A DNA stretch of 64,000 nt from Pseudomonas sp. ADAK13 (GCF_012935715.1 NZ_CP052860.1:4030001-4094000), one strand, 5' to 3'. Shown: positions 1 through 12,552, counted from the first letter of the stretch. The notes: generated by a model from the letters alone, not told the origin. Numbers and translations are program-made.

Positions 1-130
1 AAAACCCACTGATCTCGACGAAAGCGTCGTTGCAGTAGGTGATCACGCCTTTGGCATCCGTGGTGGAGATCAACCGTTGCTGAGCGGGGAAGGTACGTTC
101 GCGCTGGGTAACGGGTTGGTTATTACGCAT
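1..130 (-). CDS. PAS-containing chemoreceptor (Aer-like), N-terminus only
   Basis: Only the first 43 codons are inside the window; the gene runs off the left edge. The start ATG is at 130 and the protein begins MRNNQPVTQRERTFP, followed by LISTTDAKGVITYCNDAFVE, the opening of a PAS domain as in the aerotaxis receptor Aer and its methyl-accepting relatives. In Aer this domain binds FAD and senses redox state, signalling through CheA/CheW at the inner membrane. In P. aeruginosa, aer lies beside acnA (remembered synteny), and acnA is nearby here, which supports the call. The signalling domain cannot be seen, so another PAS-type chemoreceptor is possible. Confidence 0.7.
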   Translation of the reverse strand, partial: MRNNQPVTQRERTFPAQQRLISTTDAKGVITYCNDAFVEISGF

Positions 131-214
131 GATTGTTCAATCCGCAAGGCTTTGACAGGTTGTCGACCGTCGCGGGGTTTTATTTAACTTATTTTTGCAA
201 CAATCGACTCAGCC

Positions 215-1006
215 TCAGCCCGCCAGCATCGGATAGGTAAACAACCCGAAATGCAGCAGGTTAAGCCCGAAGTGCGTAACGATCGCCGCGCCTAACCCGC
301 CAAAGCGATACGCCAGGCCGTAGCCCAGGCCGGCGATGGTCGCCAACAGCGTCCACTGCCAGCCCGCGCCCAGGTGCACCAGGCCGAATAGCAGTGCTGC
401 CAGCAGCAGCGCGAGGTTTTCACCATAGGGCAATTGCTTGAATCGCCGGCTCAGGCCGCCCTGGATATAGCCGCGAAACAGCGCTTCCTCCACCAGAGTC
501 ACCAGCAGCAGGTTGTTCAGCACCCAGAGCCACGCCTGTTCCGGCCATTTTGGCGCCCAACTGATGACGCCCAACAACGCAGCGCCACCCAGTGCGGCAA
601 TCGCAGTAAGGGTCAATGCCATCGCCGTCGCATAGATCGACAGGCGCAGGGAGCGCCGCGCCACAATCCACGGGCACGCCAGCAGCAGCCAGAAGCCGAT
701 CAGCGGCTTGTCCTGGTTCAAATACATCGAGAACGGCACGGCATCATCAGTAAAGCGCTGCGGCGCGATCCCGCGTCCGTTGTAAAAACCCGGCAACCAG
801 TGCATTGCCAACCCCAACGCGAGCACGATAAACAAACCGTGGCCCAAATATCGCACCCAAGGGTTTCGCTGTTGGCGCACGGCAAACCCGGCCAACAGCA
901 ACATGGCGACGGACAACCCCGCCATTAAACCCAGTTGCCCGAAGCTCAAGGCAAGTACATAGCCGATGGAAAGAAGCGCCAGGTACAGCCATGGCATCGC
1001 GAGCAT
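215..1006 (-). CDS. CPBP-family intramembrane metalloprotease
   Basis: A 263-residue, strongly hydrophobic protein with about eight candidate membrane spans. It carries the three CPBP (Abi/CAAX protease-like) motifs: EEALFRG with Glu173, Glu174 and Arg178; FGLVH ending in His211; and HFGLN with His245 and Asn249. These residues form the metal-dependent active site in the family, which includes prenyl-protein proteases and bacteriocin-immunity proteins. The substrate of bacterial members is usually unknown and nothing here reveals it. The start is supported by AAGGA just upstream of ATG 1006. The gene is convergent with nothing and is followed upstream by the acnA terminator region. Confidence 0.85.
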   Translation of the reverse strand: MLAMPWLYLALLSIGYVLALSFGQLGLMAGLSVAMLLLAGFAVRQQRNPWVRYLGHGLFIVLALGLAMHWLPGFYNGRGIAPQRFTDDAVPFSMYLNQDKPLIGFWLLLACPWIVARRSLRLSIYATAMALTLTAIAALGGAALLGVISWAPKWPEQAWLWVLNNLLLVTLVEEALFRGYIQGGLSRRFKQLPYGENLALLLAALLFGLVHLGAGWQWTLLATIAGLGYGLAYRFGGLGAAIVTHFGLNLLHFGLFTYPMLAG

Positions 1007-1072
1007 GGGAAATCCTTGTGACTATCAAATCTGAGGCCGGCAGTATAACGACCGTCTTGCGCCGCAAAAATG

Positions 1073-1100
1073 AAAACACCGCCTTTGTAGGCGGTGTTTT
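1073..1100 (-). terminator. acnA terminator
   Basis: The inverted repeat ACACCGCC / GGCGGTGT with a short loop is flanked by an A-run on the left and a T-run on the right. It lies 17 nt beyond the acnA stop and in the 5' region of the CPBP gene, so it should end acnA transcripts. Confidence 0.8.
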
Positions 1101-1116
1101 GTGTCGCGCGTGTCAG

Positions 1117-3858
<2,742 letters not shown>

Positions 3859-4049
3859 TACATGACTCCTTATGGTCCGCACGGCTACGGACCTGACGGG
3901 ACGAACAGAGCTTACAAATTAGCCCTGTTTTAAGTAGCTGGCTAATTACTGGACTCTATCAATAAGTCCAAGGTTCCGAACTCGGCTATCATGCGCGCGT
4001 TTTCATGACAGGCATTGCGCTATAGCAAGCCCGTGATCCAGGAGAGTTG

Positions 4050-5123
4050 ATGAACACCCTTTTTATGCACTGCCGCCCGGGTTTTGAAGGCGAAGTCTGT
4101 TCCGAGATCGCGGAACACGCCGCGCGCCTGAACGTTGCGGGCTACGCCAAGGCCAAGACCGGCAGCGCCTGCGCCGAATTTGTGTGCACCGAAGAAGACG
4201 GCGCCCAGCGCCTGATGCGCGGCCAACGCTTTGCCGAGCTGATCTTTCCAAGGCAGTGGGCGCGTGGGGTGTTCATCGATTTGCCGGAAACCGACCGCAT
4301 CAGCGTCATCCTGGCGCACCTGCGGGATTTCCCGGTGTGTGGCAGCCTGTGGCTGGAAATGGTCGACACCAACGATGGCAAGGAACTGTCGAACTTCTGC
4401 AAGAAATTCGAAGGGCACCTGCGCAAGGCGCTGATGGCTGCCGGCAAGCTGGTGGAAGACGCCGCCAAGCCGCGCCTGTTGCTGACCTTCAAGAGCGGTC
4501 GCGAAGTGTTCATGGGCCTGGCCGAGTCGAACAACTCGGCGATGTGGCCGATGGGCATTCCCCGCCTGAAATTCCCCCGGGACGCGCCAAGCCGCTCGAC
4601 CTTGAAGCTGGAAGAGGCCTGGCACCACTTTATCCCCCGTGATCAGTGGGACGAGCGCCTGCACAGCGACATGACCGGCGTCGACCTCGGTGCAGCGCCG
4701 GGCGGCTGGACCTGGCAACTGGTCAACCGCGGCATGCTGGTGACCGCCATCGACAACGGCCCGATGGCCGAGAGCCTGATGGACACCGGCCTGGTGCAGC
4801 ACTTGATGGCCGATGGCTTCGTCTACACGCCCAGGCAGCCGGTGGACTGGATGGTCTGCGACATCGTCGAGAAACCGGCGCGCAACGCGGCCTTGCTGGA
4901 AACCTGGATTGGCGAGGGACATTGCCGCGAGGCGGTGGTCAACCTGAAGTTGCCAATGAAGCAGCGCTATGCGGAAGTCAGGCGCTTGCTCGACCGGATC
5001 GCGGAAGGCTTCAAGGAGCGGGGCATTCGGGTGGAGATCGGTTGCAAGCAGCTGTACCACGACCGTGAAGAAGTGACTTGCCATTTGCGTCGGCTGGATG
5101 TGAAGAAGCCAAAGGCCCGGTAA
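4050..5123 (+). CDS. rlmM: 23S rRNA 2'-O-ribose methyltransferase RlmM
   Basis: A 357-residue SAM-dependent enzyme that methylates the 2'-OH of C2498 (E. coli numbering) in 23S rRNA. The N-terminal THUMP-like RNA-binding half opens MNTLFMHCRPGFEGEV. The C-terminal Rossmann half carries the SAM motif DLGAAPGGWTWQL. The K-D-K-E catalytic tetrad of RrmJ-type enzymes is compatible with VDWMVCDIVEKP and VVNLKLPMK. ATG 4050 is preceded by GGAGAG; a TTG immediately upstream is less likely as the start. It is divergent from acnA across about 190 nt that hold both promoters. Confidence 0.95.
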   Translation: MNTLFMHCRPGFEGEVCSEIAEHAARLNVAGYAKAKTGSACAEFVCTEEDGAQRLMRGQRFAELIFPRQWARGVFIDLPETDRISVILAHLRDFPVCGSLWLEMVDTNDGKELSNFCKKFEGHLRKALMAAGKLVEDAAKPRLLLTFKSGREVFMGLAESNNSAMWPMGIPRLKFPRDAPSRSTLKLEEAWHHFIPRDQWDERLHSDMTGVDLGAAPGGWTWQLVNRGMLVTAIDNGPMAESLMDTGLVQHLMADGFVYTPRQPVDWMVCDIVEKPARNAALLETWIGEGHCREAVVNLKLPMKQRYAEVRRLLDRIAEGFKERGIRVEIGCKQLYHDREEVTCHLRRLDVKKPKAR

Positions 5124-5130
5124 ACCGCCT

Positions 5131-5157
5131 CCTGTAGGAGCGAGCTCGCTCGCGAAA
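5131..5157. repeat. single REP-type palindrome
   Basis: CTGTAGGAGCGAGCTCGCTC followed by GCGAAAA, with the internal palindrome GAGCGAGCTCGCTC. This is a variant of the short extragenic palindromes seen elsewhere in the window, lying between rlmM and tusA. It appears as a singlet, without the usual inverted partner. Confidence 0.7.
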
Positions 5158-5229
5158 ACCTTGAGGGCGCCGCTGACTACCTGGCGCCCCGCGTTACCGT
5201 TAAAATGCCGGCCTGTTTAGGAGTAAACC

Positions 5230-5481
5230 ATGAGCCTGACCCCTGATTTACCCGTCGATGCCGTTCTCGACGCCACCGGCCTCAACTGCCCGGAACCAGT
5301 GATGATGCTGCACCAGCACATCCGCGACCTGGCGCCCGGTGGGTTGCTCAAGGTGATCGCGACCGATCCGTCGACCCGCCGCGATATCCCCAAGTTCTGC
5401 GTGTTTCTTGACCACGAACTGGTGGACCAGCAGGAACAGGCCGGCACTTACCTGTACTGGATCCGCAAGAAGTCCGCTTAA
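5230..5481 (+). CDS. tusA: sulfur carrier/sulfurtransferase TusA
   Basis: An 83-residue cytoplasmic protein of the TusA/SirA family. The family's CPxP signature is GLNCPEP, with the persulfide-carrying Cys20. TusA receives sulfur from a cysteine desulfurase and passes it towards tRNA 2-thiolation and other thio-cofactors. AGGAG lies a few bases before ATG 5230. The last stop codon overlaps that of the convergent MATE gene within one TTAA, so the two transcripts must run into each other. Confidence 0.95.
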   Translation: MSLTPDLPVDAVLDATGLNCPEPVMMLHQHIRDLAPGGLLKVIATDPSTRRDIPKFCVFLDHELVDQQEQAGTYLYWIRKKSA

Positions 5482-6866
5482 ACCCGGCGAATCCGCTTGC
5501 GTGCACTGCGCACCAGGCGGATCACCAGCATCGCCGCCGCACAGCTCAGGCCCACGATCAGGCCCTGCCACAAGCCACTCGGGCCGCCGGCCTGGCCTAG
5601 CCAGTCGGTCAGCCCCAGCGCGTAGCCCACCGGCAAGCCCACGCCCCAATACGCAAACAGCGTCAGCACCATGGTCACCCGCGTGTCCTGATAACCGCGC
5701 AGCGCACCGGCGGCCGTGACCTGGATCGCGTCCGAGAACTGAAACAGCGCCGCAAACACAATCAGCATCGCCGCCACCTGGATCACCAGCGGGTCCTGGG
5801 TGTAAATGGTGGCGATCTGTTCGCGAAACAGCAGCATCAGGCTGCAGGACAGGCAGGCGTAAACCAGCGCCGTGCCCATCCCCACACCGGCGGCGAAGCG
5901 CGCTTCACGGGGTTCGCCACGGCCCAGGGCCTGGCCCACGCGTACGGTGACCGCCATGCTCAGGGAGTAGGGGATCATGAACACCAGCGAGCTGAAGTTC
6001 AGCGCGATCTGGTGCCCGGCCACCACCGTGGCGCCGAGGCTGCCGATCAGCAGCGCGATCACCGCGAAGATGCTCGACTCGGCAAACACCGCAATTCCGA
6101 TCGGCAAGCCAATGCTCAATACGCGCTTGATCACCGACCACTGCGGCCAGTCAAAGCGCTTGAACAGCTCACTGCTCTGATAGACCGGCGCCCAACGGGT
6201 CCAGGCGGCGAGGCCGAACATCATCACCCACATCACGATCGCCGTGGCCCAGCCACAACCGATGCCGCCCATGGCCGGCACGCCGAAGTGGCCGTAGATA
6301 AACACATAGTTCAGCGGAATATTCAGCGCCAGCCCGCACAGGCCCATGACCATGCTCGGCCGGGTGCGGCCCAGGCCGTCGCTGAAGCAGCGCAGCACGT
6401 AATACAGCGCAATCGCCGGCATGCCCGAGGCGATGCCGTGCAGGTAGCCCATGCACGGCTTGATCAGCTCGGGATCGACCTTCATCAGGTGCAGGATCGG
6501 TTCGGCGCTGATCAGCAACAGCAGCGCGGTAATCCCCACCACCAGTGCCAGCCACATCGACTGGCGCACCAGCGGGCCGATTTCACCGTGAGTGCCGGCG
6601 CCAAAACGCTGGGCGACCTTCGGCGTGGTGGCCAGCAGGGTGCCGGTCATCAGCAGGTATATCGGGATCCAGATGGAGTTGCCCAGGGCGACCGCCGCCA
6701 GGTCCCGGGCGCTGACACGCCCGGCCATCACCGCATCGACAAAACCCATGGCGGTGGTCGCCAGTTGCCCGATCATGATTGGCAGGGCCAGGGCCAGCAG
6801 ATTACGCACCTCAAGGCTGACGCGGGCTGGGCGGGAGAGGGCGGTGGTGGTTGCGGCAGTGTTCAC
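5478..6866 (-). CDS. MATE-family multidrug efflux transporter
   Basis: About 462 residues with twelve hydrophobic segments in two related halves. Recognisable MATE stretches are [19 protein letters not shown] in the first helix, VDAVMAGR, and the second-half counterpart [19 protein letters not shown]. Relatives such as NorM and PmpM export cationic drugs in exchange for Na+ or H+ across the inner membrane. The open frame extends much further upstream, but the extension (to 7448) lies in REP DNA and inside pdxB antisense and has no MATE homology. I take GTG 6866; ATG 6905 is an alternative. Substrate unknown. Confidence 0.9.
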   Translation of the reverse strand: MNTAATTTALSRPARVSLEVRNLLALALPIMIGQLATTAMGFVDAVMAGRVSARDLAAVALGNSIWIPIYLLMTGTLLATTPKVAQRFGAGTHGEIGPLVRQSMWLALVVGITALLLLISAEPILHLMKVDPELIKPCMGYLHGIASGMPAIALYYVLRCFSDGLGRTRPSMVMGLCGLALNIPLNYVFIYGHFGVPAMGGIGCGWATAIVMWVMMFGLAAWTRWAPVYQSSELFKRFDWPQWSVIKRVLSIGLPIGIAVFAESSIFAVIALLIGSLGATVVAGHQIALNFSSLVFMIPYSLSMAVTVRVGQALGRGEPREARFAAGVGMGTALVYACLSCSLMLLFREQIATIYTQDPLVIQVAAMLIVFAALFQFSDAIQVTAAGALRGYQDTRVTMVLTLFAYWGVGLPVGYALGLTDWLGQAGGPSGLWQGLIVGLSCAAAMLVIRLVRSARKRIRRV

Positions 6867-6983
6867 GTACGGATGTCCAGAGAGGCGGAGCGCAGGACGG
6901 CGCATTCTACGCCCTGACGTGTTGGTCAGGAAAAAACCTGTGTTGTGGATTTGTAAGCACAGCCCAGAGCAAATATTGCTGTT

Positions 6984-7133
6984 TGTGGCGAGGGAGCTTG
7001 CTGTGGCGAGGGAGCTTGCTCCCGCTGGGCTGCGCAGCAGCCCCAGGACCGGCAACCGACGTGTACCTGAAAAAACATGTTGCTTCATTTGGGAGCGCTC
7101 CGCACTCCAGCGGGAGCAAGCTCCCTCGCCACA
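6984..7133. repeat. REPIN with tandemly duplicated left arm
   Basis: A 27-nt REP at 7002-7028 (TGTGGCGAGGGAGCTTGCTC then CCGCTGG) has a perfect inverted copy at 7107-7133, separated by 78 nt, forming a REPIN in front of pdxB. The first 18 nt of the left arm are exactly repeated in tandem at 6984-7001. The arms lie between divergent MATE and pdxB genes. Confidence 0.85.
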
Positions 7134-7176
7134 AGGAAAACCGCTGTACACTGCTGATCCGCGAAAGGAGCCTGCC

Positions 7177-8319
7177 ATGCTGATTGTTGCCGACGAAAAT
7201 ATCCCGCTGCTCGATGCATTCTTCGAAGGAATTGGCGAGATTCGCCGGGTCCCGGGGCGGTCCATCGACCGCGCAACCCTTGAGCAGGCCGATGTGCTGC
7301 TGGTGCGCTCGGTGACCAACGTCAACCGGGCGTTGCTCGAAGGCACGCCGGTGCGGTTTGTCGGTACCTGCACCATCGGCACCGACCACCTCGACCTCGA
7401 GTACTTCCAGCGTGCCGGCATCCAGTGGTCCAGTGCCCCGGGTTGCAACGCCCGTGGCGTGGTCGACTATGTGCTGGGCAGCCTGCTGACCCTGGCCGAG
7501 ATCGAAGGCGCCGACCTGGCCCAGCGTACCTACGGCGTGGTGGGTGCCGGTGAGGTCGGCGGGCGCCTGGTCAAGGTGCTCAAGGCTTTGGGCTGGAACG
7601 TGTTGGTGTGCGACCCGCCCCGGCAGATCGCCGAGGACGGTGATTACGTCAGCCTGGAACAGATTGTCGAGCAGTGCGATGTGATCAGCCTGCACACGCC
7701 GCTGAACAAATCCGGCAACGGTTCGACCTGGCACCTGTTTGACCGCGAGCGTCTCAATCAGCTCAAGCCCGGCGCCTGGCTGATCAACGCCAGCCGCGGC
7801 CCGGTGGTGGACAATGCAGCCCTCAAGGACGTGCTGTTGGAGCGCGAAGACCTGCAGGCGGTGCTGGATGTGTGGGAAGGCGAGCCCCAGGTGGATGTCG
7901 ACCTGGCCGACTTGTGTGTGCTGGCCACCCCGCACATCGCCGGCTACAGCCTGGACGGCCGGCAGCGCGGCACGGCGCAGATCTACCAGGCGCTTTGCCG
8001 GTATCTGGGCCAGGAGCCAACCATTCAACTCAGCGACTTGCTGCCGGAACCCTGGCTGGCTGAGGTCAGCCTTAACGCCAATACCGACCCGGCCTGGGCG
8101 CTGGCGGCCCTGTGCCGTGGCGTGTACGACCCGCGCCGTGATGACGCGGACTTCCGCCGCAGCCTGGTAGGCACCGTGGACGAACAGCGCAAGGCGTTTG
8201 ACCAACTGCGCAAGCACTACCCGCCGCGGCGTGAGATTGATGGCCTGAAGGTACGGGTCAGCGGCGAGTCTGCCGCCCTGTCGAATATCGTGTCGGCGTT
8301 GGGCGCACAGGCAATCTGA
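7177..8319 (+). CDS. pdxB: erythronate-4-phosphate dehydrogenase
   Basis: A 380-residue NAD-dependent D-2-hydroxyacid dehydrogenase, the second step of deoxyxylulose-5-phosphate-dependent pyridoxal phosphate synthesis. It begins [16 protein letters not shown], characteristic of PdxB. The NAD fold shows [11 protein letters not shown], the catalytic Arg is in [10 protein letters not shown], and the catalytic His in ATPHIAGYS. The C-terminal PdxB-specific dimerisation domain (about residues 290-380) is intact. AAAGGAG lies 7 nt before ATG 7177. The gene is monocistronic, ending in a strong terminator. Confidence 0.96.
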   Translation: MLIVADENIPLLDAFFEGIGEIRRVPGRSIDRATLEQADVLLVRSVTNVNRALLEGTPVRFVGTCTIGTDHLDLEYFQRAGIQWSSAPGCNARGVVDYVLGSLLTLAEIEGADLAQRTYGVVGAGEVGGRLVKVLKALGWNVLVCDPPRQIAEDGDYVSLEQIVEQCDVISLHTPLNKSGNGSTWHLFDRERLNQLKPGAWLINASRGPVVDNAALKDVLLEREDLQAVLDVWEGEPQVDVDLADLCVLATPHIAGYSLDGRQRGTAQIYQALCRYLGQEPTIQLSDLLPEPWLAEVSLNANTDPAWALAALCRGVYDPRRDDADFRRSLVGTVDEQRKAFDQLRKHYPPRREIDGLKVRVSGESAALSNIVSALGAQAI

Positions 8320-8329
8320 AGGCATAAAA

Positions 8330-8353
8330 AACCCGGCCCTCAGGGCCGGGTTT
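8330..8353. terminator. bidirectional terminator after pdxB
   Basis: AACCCGGCCCT / AGGGCCGGGTT hairpin with an A-run before and a T-run after. It serves pdxB and the convergent small gene at 8371. Confidence 0.85.
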
Positions 8354-8370
8354 AAAAGAGCGTGGGCGAA

Positions 8371-8544
8371 TCAGCCTCGCTTGGCAGGCTTGACCAATTT
8401 CTGCTCCAGTTCTGCGCAAGCGCTCTGGATCATCTCTTCAGTGATTTGCACTTCGCGGCCTTGAGCGTCGATGTACGAGCAAGGCAACTGCTGCGGCTGG
8501 CGGATCACTTCAATCTTGGCGTTGCTGCTGTTTTGCAAGGACAT
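8371..8544 (-). CDS. small conserved protein, PA1571-family-like
   Basis: A 57-residue protein, MSLQNSSNAKIEVIRQPQQL and so on, ending in KLVKPAKRG. I recall this N-terminus from the small Pseudomonas family called PA1571 family protein, of unknown function. It is soluble, with no signal peptide or membrane segment; the middle is a predicted strand pair (CSYIDAQGREVQIT) and the C-terminus a helix (EEMIQSACAELEQKL). AGGAG 7 nt before ATG 8544 decides the start over an in-frame ATG 15 nt upstream. It shares the terminator with pdxB. Confidence 0.65.
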   Translation of the reverse strand: MSLQNSSNAKIEVIRQPQQLPCSYIDAQGREVQITEEMIQSACAELEQKLVKPAKRG

Positions 8545-8760
8545 GGCCCGTCTCCTCATCAGGTTGTGTACCTACTTTAAAACCCCCGCGTGACCGCGTT
8601 GTTACAACTCCTTACACGGTCAGCGGATCGAATGCCCAGTCCAGCAGAAACCGCTACGAATTTCCAGCCAGGCCTTAGACCGATAGCCTCTAGGGGCTAT
8701 GTTCGGTAAGCATAATTAACCTGACTCATTGTGATTCGCCCAAGTTCCCCCCATGTAGCT

Positions 8761-10569
8761 ATGCAGGTTCCCGTCTCCAACCCTCAGGTGAAACCCTCCA
8801 TGCTCTCAGCCCGTCAACGCCGCGCGATTCGCCTGGCCAGTCGCTTTGTCGCACCCTACCGCTGGCAGGCCCTGGGGGCCTTGTTGGCGTTGATCGTCAC
8901 CGCCGGCATCACCTTGTCCATGGGGCAGGGCATCCGCCTGCTGGTGGACCAGGGCTTCATGACCCAGTCACCGCACCTGCTCAACCAGTCCATCGGCCTG
9001 TTCATGATCCTGGTGATTGGCCTGGCCGTGGGCACCTTTGCGCGGTTTTACCTCGTGTCGTGGATCGGCGAGCGGGTGGTAGCAGATATCCGGCGGCAAG
9101 TATTCAACCACTTGATCTACCTGCACCCGGGTTTCTATGAAAACAACCGCAGTTCGGAAATCCAGTCGCGCCTGACCACTGACACCACCTTGCTCCAGTC
9201 GGTGATCGGCTCCTCGCTGTCGCTGTTCCTGCGCAACGCCTTGATGGTGATTGGCGGGATCGTGCTGTTGTTTGTCACCAATCCCAAGCTCACCAGCATC
9301 GTGGTGATCGCGCTGCCGTTGGTGCTGGCGCCGATTCTGATCTTCGGTCGCCGGGTGCGCAGCCTGTCGCGCCTGAGCCAGGACCGTATCGCCGACGTCG
9401 GCAGCTACGTGTCCGAGACCCTCGGCCAGATCAAGACCGTGCAGGCCTACAACCACCAGGTGCAGGACGAGCAGCGTTTTGCGCTGACGGTGGAAGAGGC
9501 TTTCACCACTGCCCGCAAACGTATCCTGCAGCGCTCGTGGCTGATTACCCTGGTGATCATGCTGGTGCTGGGCGCCGTGGGTGTGATGCTCTGGGTGGGC
9601 GGCATGGACGTGATTGGCGGGCGGATTTCCGGTGGTGAACTGGCGGCGTTCGTGTTCTACAGCCTGATCGTCGGCAGTGCTGTTGGTACCTTGAGTGAAG
9701 TGTTGGGCGAGCTGCAGCGCGCGGCCGGTGCGGCCGAGCGAATTGGCGAGCTGTTGCAATCGAGCAATGAGATCAAGGCACCCGAGGCCGGCGTGATCAA
9801 GCTGCCGGAGCGCGTCAGCGGCCGCCTGGACATCCAGGACCTGCGCTTCTCCTATCCTTCGCGCCCGGATCGTTTTGCCATCGACGGCTTGAGCCTGAAC
9901 ATCAATGCCGGCGAAACCCTGGCCCTGGTCGGCCCCTCCGGTGCGGGCAAATCAACCCTCTTCGACCTGTTGCTGCGTTTCTATGACCCACAGCAAGGCC
10001 GCATCCTGCTGGAAGGGCAACCGCTGACCGAGCTTGATCCGCTGGACCTGCGCCGCTGTTTCGCTCTGGTGTCCCAGAGCCCGGCGCTGTTTTTCGGCAC
10101 CGTTGAAGAAAACATCCGCTACGGCAACCCGGCGGCCACCTCCGCCCAGGTCGAAGAGGCGGCGCGCATCGCTCACGCCCACGATTTCATCCTGCAAATG
10201 CCCGACGGCTACCAGACTCACCTGGGCGACGGTGGCCTGGGGCTCTCCGGCGGCCAGCGCCAACGCCTGGCCATCGCCCGGGCGTTGCTGGTGGATGCGC
10301 CGATCCTGTTGCTGGACGAAGCCACCAGCGCCCTGGATGCCCAGAGCGAACACTTGATCCAGCAAGCGCTGCCGCAGTTGATGGAAGGGCGCACCACGCT
10401 GGTGATTGCCCATCGGTTGGCCACGGTGAAGAACGCTGACCGGATTGCCGTGATGGACCAGGGGCAGCTGGTGGCGGTGGGTACGCATCAGCAACTGATC
10501 GCGAGTAATCCGCTGTATGCGCGGTTGGCTGCGTTGCAGTTCAGCGATGGCGAGTCCAGCGTCCACTAA
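8761..10569 (+). CDS. ABC exporter, fused permease and ATPase (MsbA/BmrA-like)
   Basis: About 602 residues. An N-terminal exporter-type transmembrane domain (about residues 30-320, six spans) is followed by an ATPase with Walker A GPSGAGKST, Q-loop SQSPALFF, signature LSGGQRQRLAIARALL, Walker B ILLLDEATSALD and the H-loop in VIAHRLATV. It should work as a homodimer in the inner membrane; lipid or drug export is typical of the family, but the substrate is not evident. The start is uncertain: ATG 8761 is used, while ATG 8800 (MLSARQRRA) has a better ribosome site (AGGTG, 9 nt away) and GTG 8731 is also open. Confidence 0.9.
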   Translation: MQVPVSNPQVKPSMLSARQRRAIRLASRFVAPYRWQALGALLALIVTAGITLSMGQGIRLLVDQGFMTQSPHLLNQSIGLFMILVIGLAVGTFARFYLVSWIGERVVADIRRQVFNHLIYLHPGFYENNRSSEIQSRLTTDTTLLQSVIGSSLSLFLRNALMVIGGIVLLFVTNPKLTSIVVIALPLVLAPILIFGRRVRSLSRLSQDRIADVGSYVSETLGQIKTVQAYNHQVQDEQRFALTVEEAFTTARKRILQRSWLITLVIMLVLGAVGVMLWVGGMDVIGGRISGGELAAFVFYSLIVGSAVGTLSEVLGELQRAAGAAERIGELLQSSNEIKAPEAGVIKLPERVSGRLDIQDLRFSYPSRPDRFAIDGLSLNINAGETLALVGPSGAGKSTLFDLLLRFYDPQQGRILLEGQPLTELDPLDLRRCFALVSQSPALFFGTVEENIRYGNPAATSAQVEEAARIAHAHDFILQMPDGYQTHLGDGGLGLSGGQRQRLAIARALLVDAPILLLDEATSALDAQSEHLIQQALPQLMEGRTTLVIAHRLATVKNADRIAVMDQGQLVAVGTHQQLIASNPLYARLAALQFSDGESSVH

Positions 10570-10581
10570 ATACCCGCCCAT

Positions 10582-10609
10582 AAAAAAGCCCGCATATGCG
10601 GGCATTTTT
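10582..10609. terminator. bidirectional terminator between ABC exporter and slt
   Basis: Perfect palindrome GCCCGCATATGCGGGC with a leading A-run and trailing T-run, placed between convergent genes. Confidence 0.85.
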
Positions 10610-10623
10610 ATGGGGTGCGTTAC

Positions 10624-12552
10624 TTACTGATCATCAAAATACCGCTCATGCCAATCCACCAGCGGCTGTGGTGCATTGAGCTTTTGCCCGTAGATCACCG
10701 AATACGACAGCACGTTCTGCACATACTGGCGGGTTTCGTCGAACGGAATGCTCTCCACCCACACGTCGAAACTCAGGTGGTCGGCACCGCGCAGCCATTG
10801 GCGTACACGGCCGGGGCCGGCGTTGTAGGCGGCGGTGGCGAGCACACGGTTACCGTTGAACTGAGCGTGGACCTGGCTCAGGTAGGCCGCACCGAGCTGG
10901 ATGTTCTTGTCCGGGTCGAGCACCTGCTGTTGCGAGGCCAGAGGAATGCTGAACTTGCGCGCAGTCTCCTTGGCGGTGCCGGGCATCAGTTGCATCAGGC
11001 CGGTGGCGCCAACGCCGGAGCGGGCGTCGTCCATGAAGGCGCTTTCCTGGCGGGTGATCGCAAACACCCAGCTCGAATGCACGCCGCGGATCTTGGCTTC
11101 ACGCACCAGGGTGTCGCGGTGGGCCATCGGGAAGCGGATGTCCAGGTCGTCCCAGTACTGCGCCTGGCTGATGGTGCGGATCGCCGGGAAGTACCACTTC
11201 ATGTCATAGGCCAGCTTGGCCTGGGCGACCATTTCGTCACGGTTGAAGTGCCGGCTGACGTGGTACCACTCGCGACGGCCATCGACGATCTGGCCACGGG
11301 CGTAGAACTCCAGGGCGCGACGTACGCCCGGTGTATTACGCACCTTGTTCATCAACGCCTGGCTCATCATCAGCGGCTTGTTGTTCAACTGGTACGGCGA
11401 CTGGGAACGATCCGCCGCCAGGAAGCCGTAGAAGTCACGCTCCTTGGCCAGGCCCTTGTACAGCACCAGGGCTTGCGGGTTCTTCGGCTCTGCCAGTTCC
11501 AGGCTGCGGGCCTGCCAGTAGCGCCAGCGGTTGGTGGTGGCGAGGTCCTGAGGCAGTTTACGGGTCAACTGGTAGGCGTCTTCCCAGCGGGCCAGGCGCA
11601 GCAGCAGGCGCAGGCGCCATTCGGAAACGGTGTTGTCCCGCAGTTCCGGATCGTATTTGGTCATCACGTCGAGGGCGCGCGGGTCATAGCGGCGTGCCAG
11701 GGTCAGGCCGATTTCCCGGGCGATCGACACTTTTTCGTCACGAGAGAAGTGCATGCTGCTGGCGTAACCGTCGAGCAGGGCCATGGCCTTGTCCGGGTCC
11801 TGGCGTGCCAGGCGGCGAAGCCCCAGGCCGACGGCGTCGGACATGGCTTCGTTGGCCGGCAGGAAGCGCGACGGGTCGCTGAGCATGTCGGGCTTCTGCG
11901 CCACGTCCACCATCAGGCGGCCTTGGACGCTGAGGGTCGGCAAGGTTTTTACCAGGCTGTTGGCCAGCGGGTAATTGCGGGCTTCGGCGGCGAGTTTGGC
12001 GCGGTCCCAGATTTTCTGTTCGGTCAGTTGGCCGTCAGCGGCCCACTGGCCGAACGTTGCATCACAGGCGGCAGGCTGGGACTTCCCGGTCAGCCACAGC
12101 TTCTCGGTGGTTTTGTAGCCTTCGGCTTTTTGGTTATGGGTCAGCTGGAATTGGCCATGGAGGCAGTCCAGTTCGACGAAATTGAGTTTTGGGTCGTAGT
12201 ACTTTTCAAAGGTTTGCCAGTCGCCACGGTCGGCCAGCCAGCGCAACCAACGCAGTTTCATCCAGTTGGCCTGTGGCAGGTCGCCGTTCTTGGCGAGGAA
12301 TTGTTCGATTTCCTCATTGCTGGCGGTTTTCAGGCGTGCGGTCAGTTCGTCGTAGGCCAGGTATGGCGTCAACGGGTAGTCGGCCAGGGCCTGGCTGTAT
12401 TGGAAATACGGGCCGCTGTCGCCTTTGGCGAGGGCTCGTTTGGCTTCATCGTAATATTGACGTTGGGTGGTGAGGTCCACGGCCTGGGCGGATTGAACGG
12501 CGGTGGCAGAAAGAAGCAGACAAGATAAAAAGCTGAAAAGGCGACTGCGCAT
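10624..12552 (-). CDS. slt: soluble lytic murein transglycosylase
   Basis: A 642-residue periplasmic enzyme, close in length to E. coli Slt70 (645), that cleaves peptidoglycan glycan strands to 1,6-anhydro products. A signal peptide (MRSRLFSFLSCLLLSATAVQ, then SAQA) precedes a long alpha-helical U-shaped domain. The C-terminal lysozyme-like domain has the catalytic Glu in ITRQESAF, followed by GATGLMQLMPGTA and AAYNAGPGRV. ATG 12552 is chosen because it directly precedes the signal peptide. It is divergent from uup, as in P. aeruginosa (remembered). Confidence 0.95.
   Translation of the reverse strand: MRSRLFSFLSCLLLSATAVQSAQAVDLTTQRQYYDEAKRALAKGDSGPYFQYSQALADYPLTPYLAYDELTARLKTASNEEIEQFLAKNGDLPQANWMKLRWLRWLADRGDWQTFEKYYDPKLNFVELDCLHGQFQLTHNQKAEGYKTTEKLWLTGKSQPAACDATFGQWAADGQLTEQKIWDRAKLAAEARNYPLANSLVKTLPTLSVQGRLMVDVAQKPDMLSDPSRFLPANEAMSDAVGLGLRRLARQDPDKAMALLDGYASSMHFSRDEKVSIAREIGLTLARRYDPRALDVMTKYDPELRDNTVSEWRLRLLLRLARWEDAYQLTRKLPQDLATTNRWRYWQARSLELAEPKNPQALVLYKGLAKERDFYGFLAADRSQSPYQLNNKPLMMSQALMNKVRNTPGVRRALEFYARGQIVDGRREWYHVSRHFNRDEMVAQAKLAYDMKWYFPAIRTISQAQYWDDLDIRFPMAHRDTLVREAKIRGVHSSWVFAITRQESAFMDDARSGVGATGLMQLMPGTAKETARKFSIPLASQQQVLDPDKNIQLGAAYLSQVHAQFNGNRVLATAAYNAGPGRVRQWLRGADHLSFDVWVESIPFDETRQYVQNVLSYSVIYGQKLNAPQPLVDWHERYFDDQ

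Noticed and set aside
6984..7133. CRISPR-like repeated units here and at other REP sites
   Set aside because: Repeats occur as one or two inverted copies, never as regular direct repeats with unique spacers; no cas genes.
6867..7448. N-terminal extension of the MATE gene
   Set aside because: The extension crosses REP DNA and the start of pdxB, with no MATE similarity; a GTG at 6866 gives the family length.
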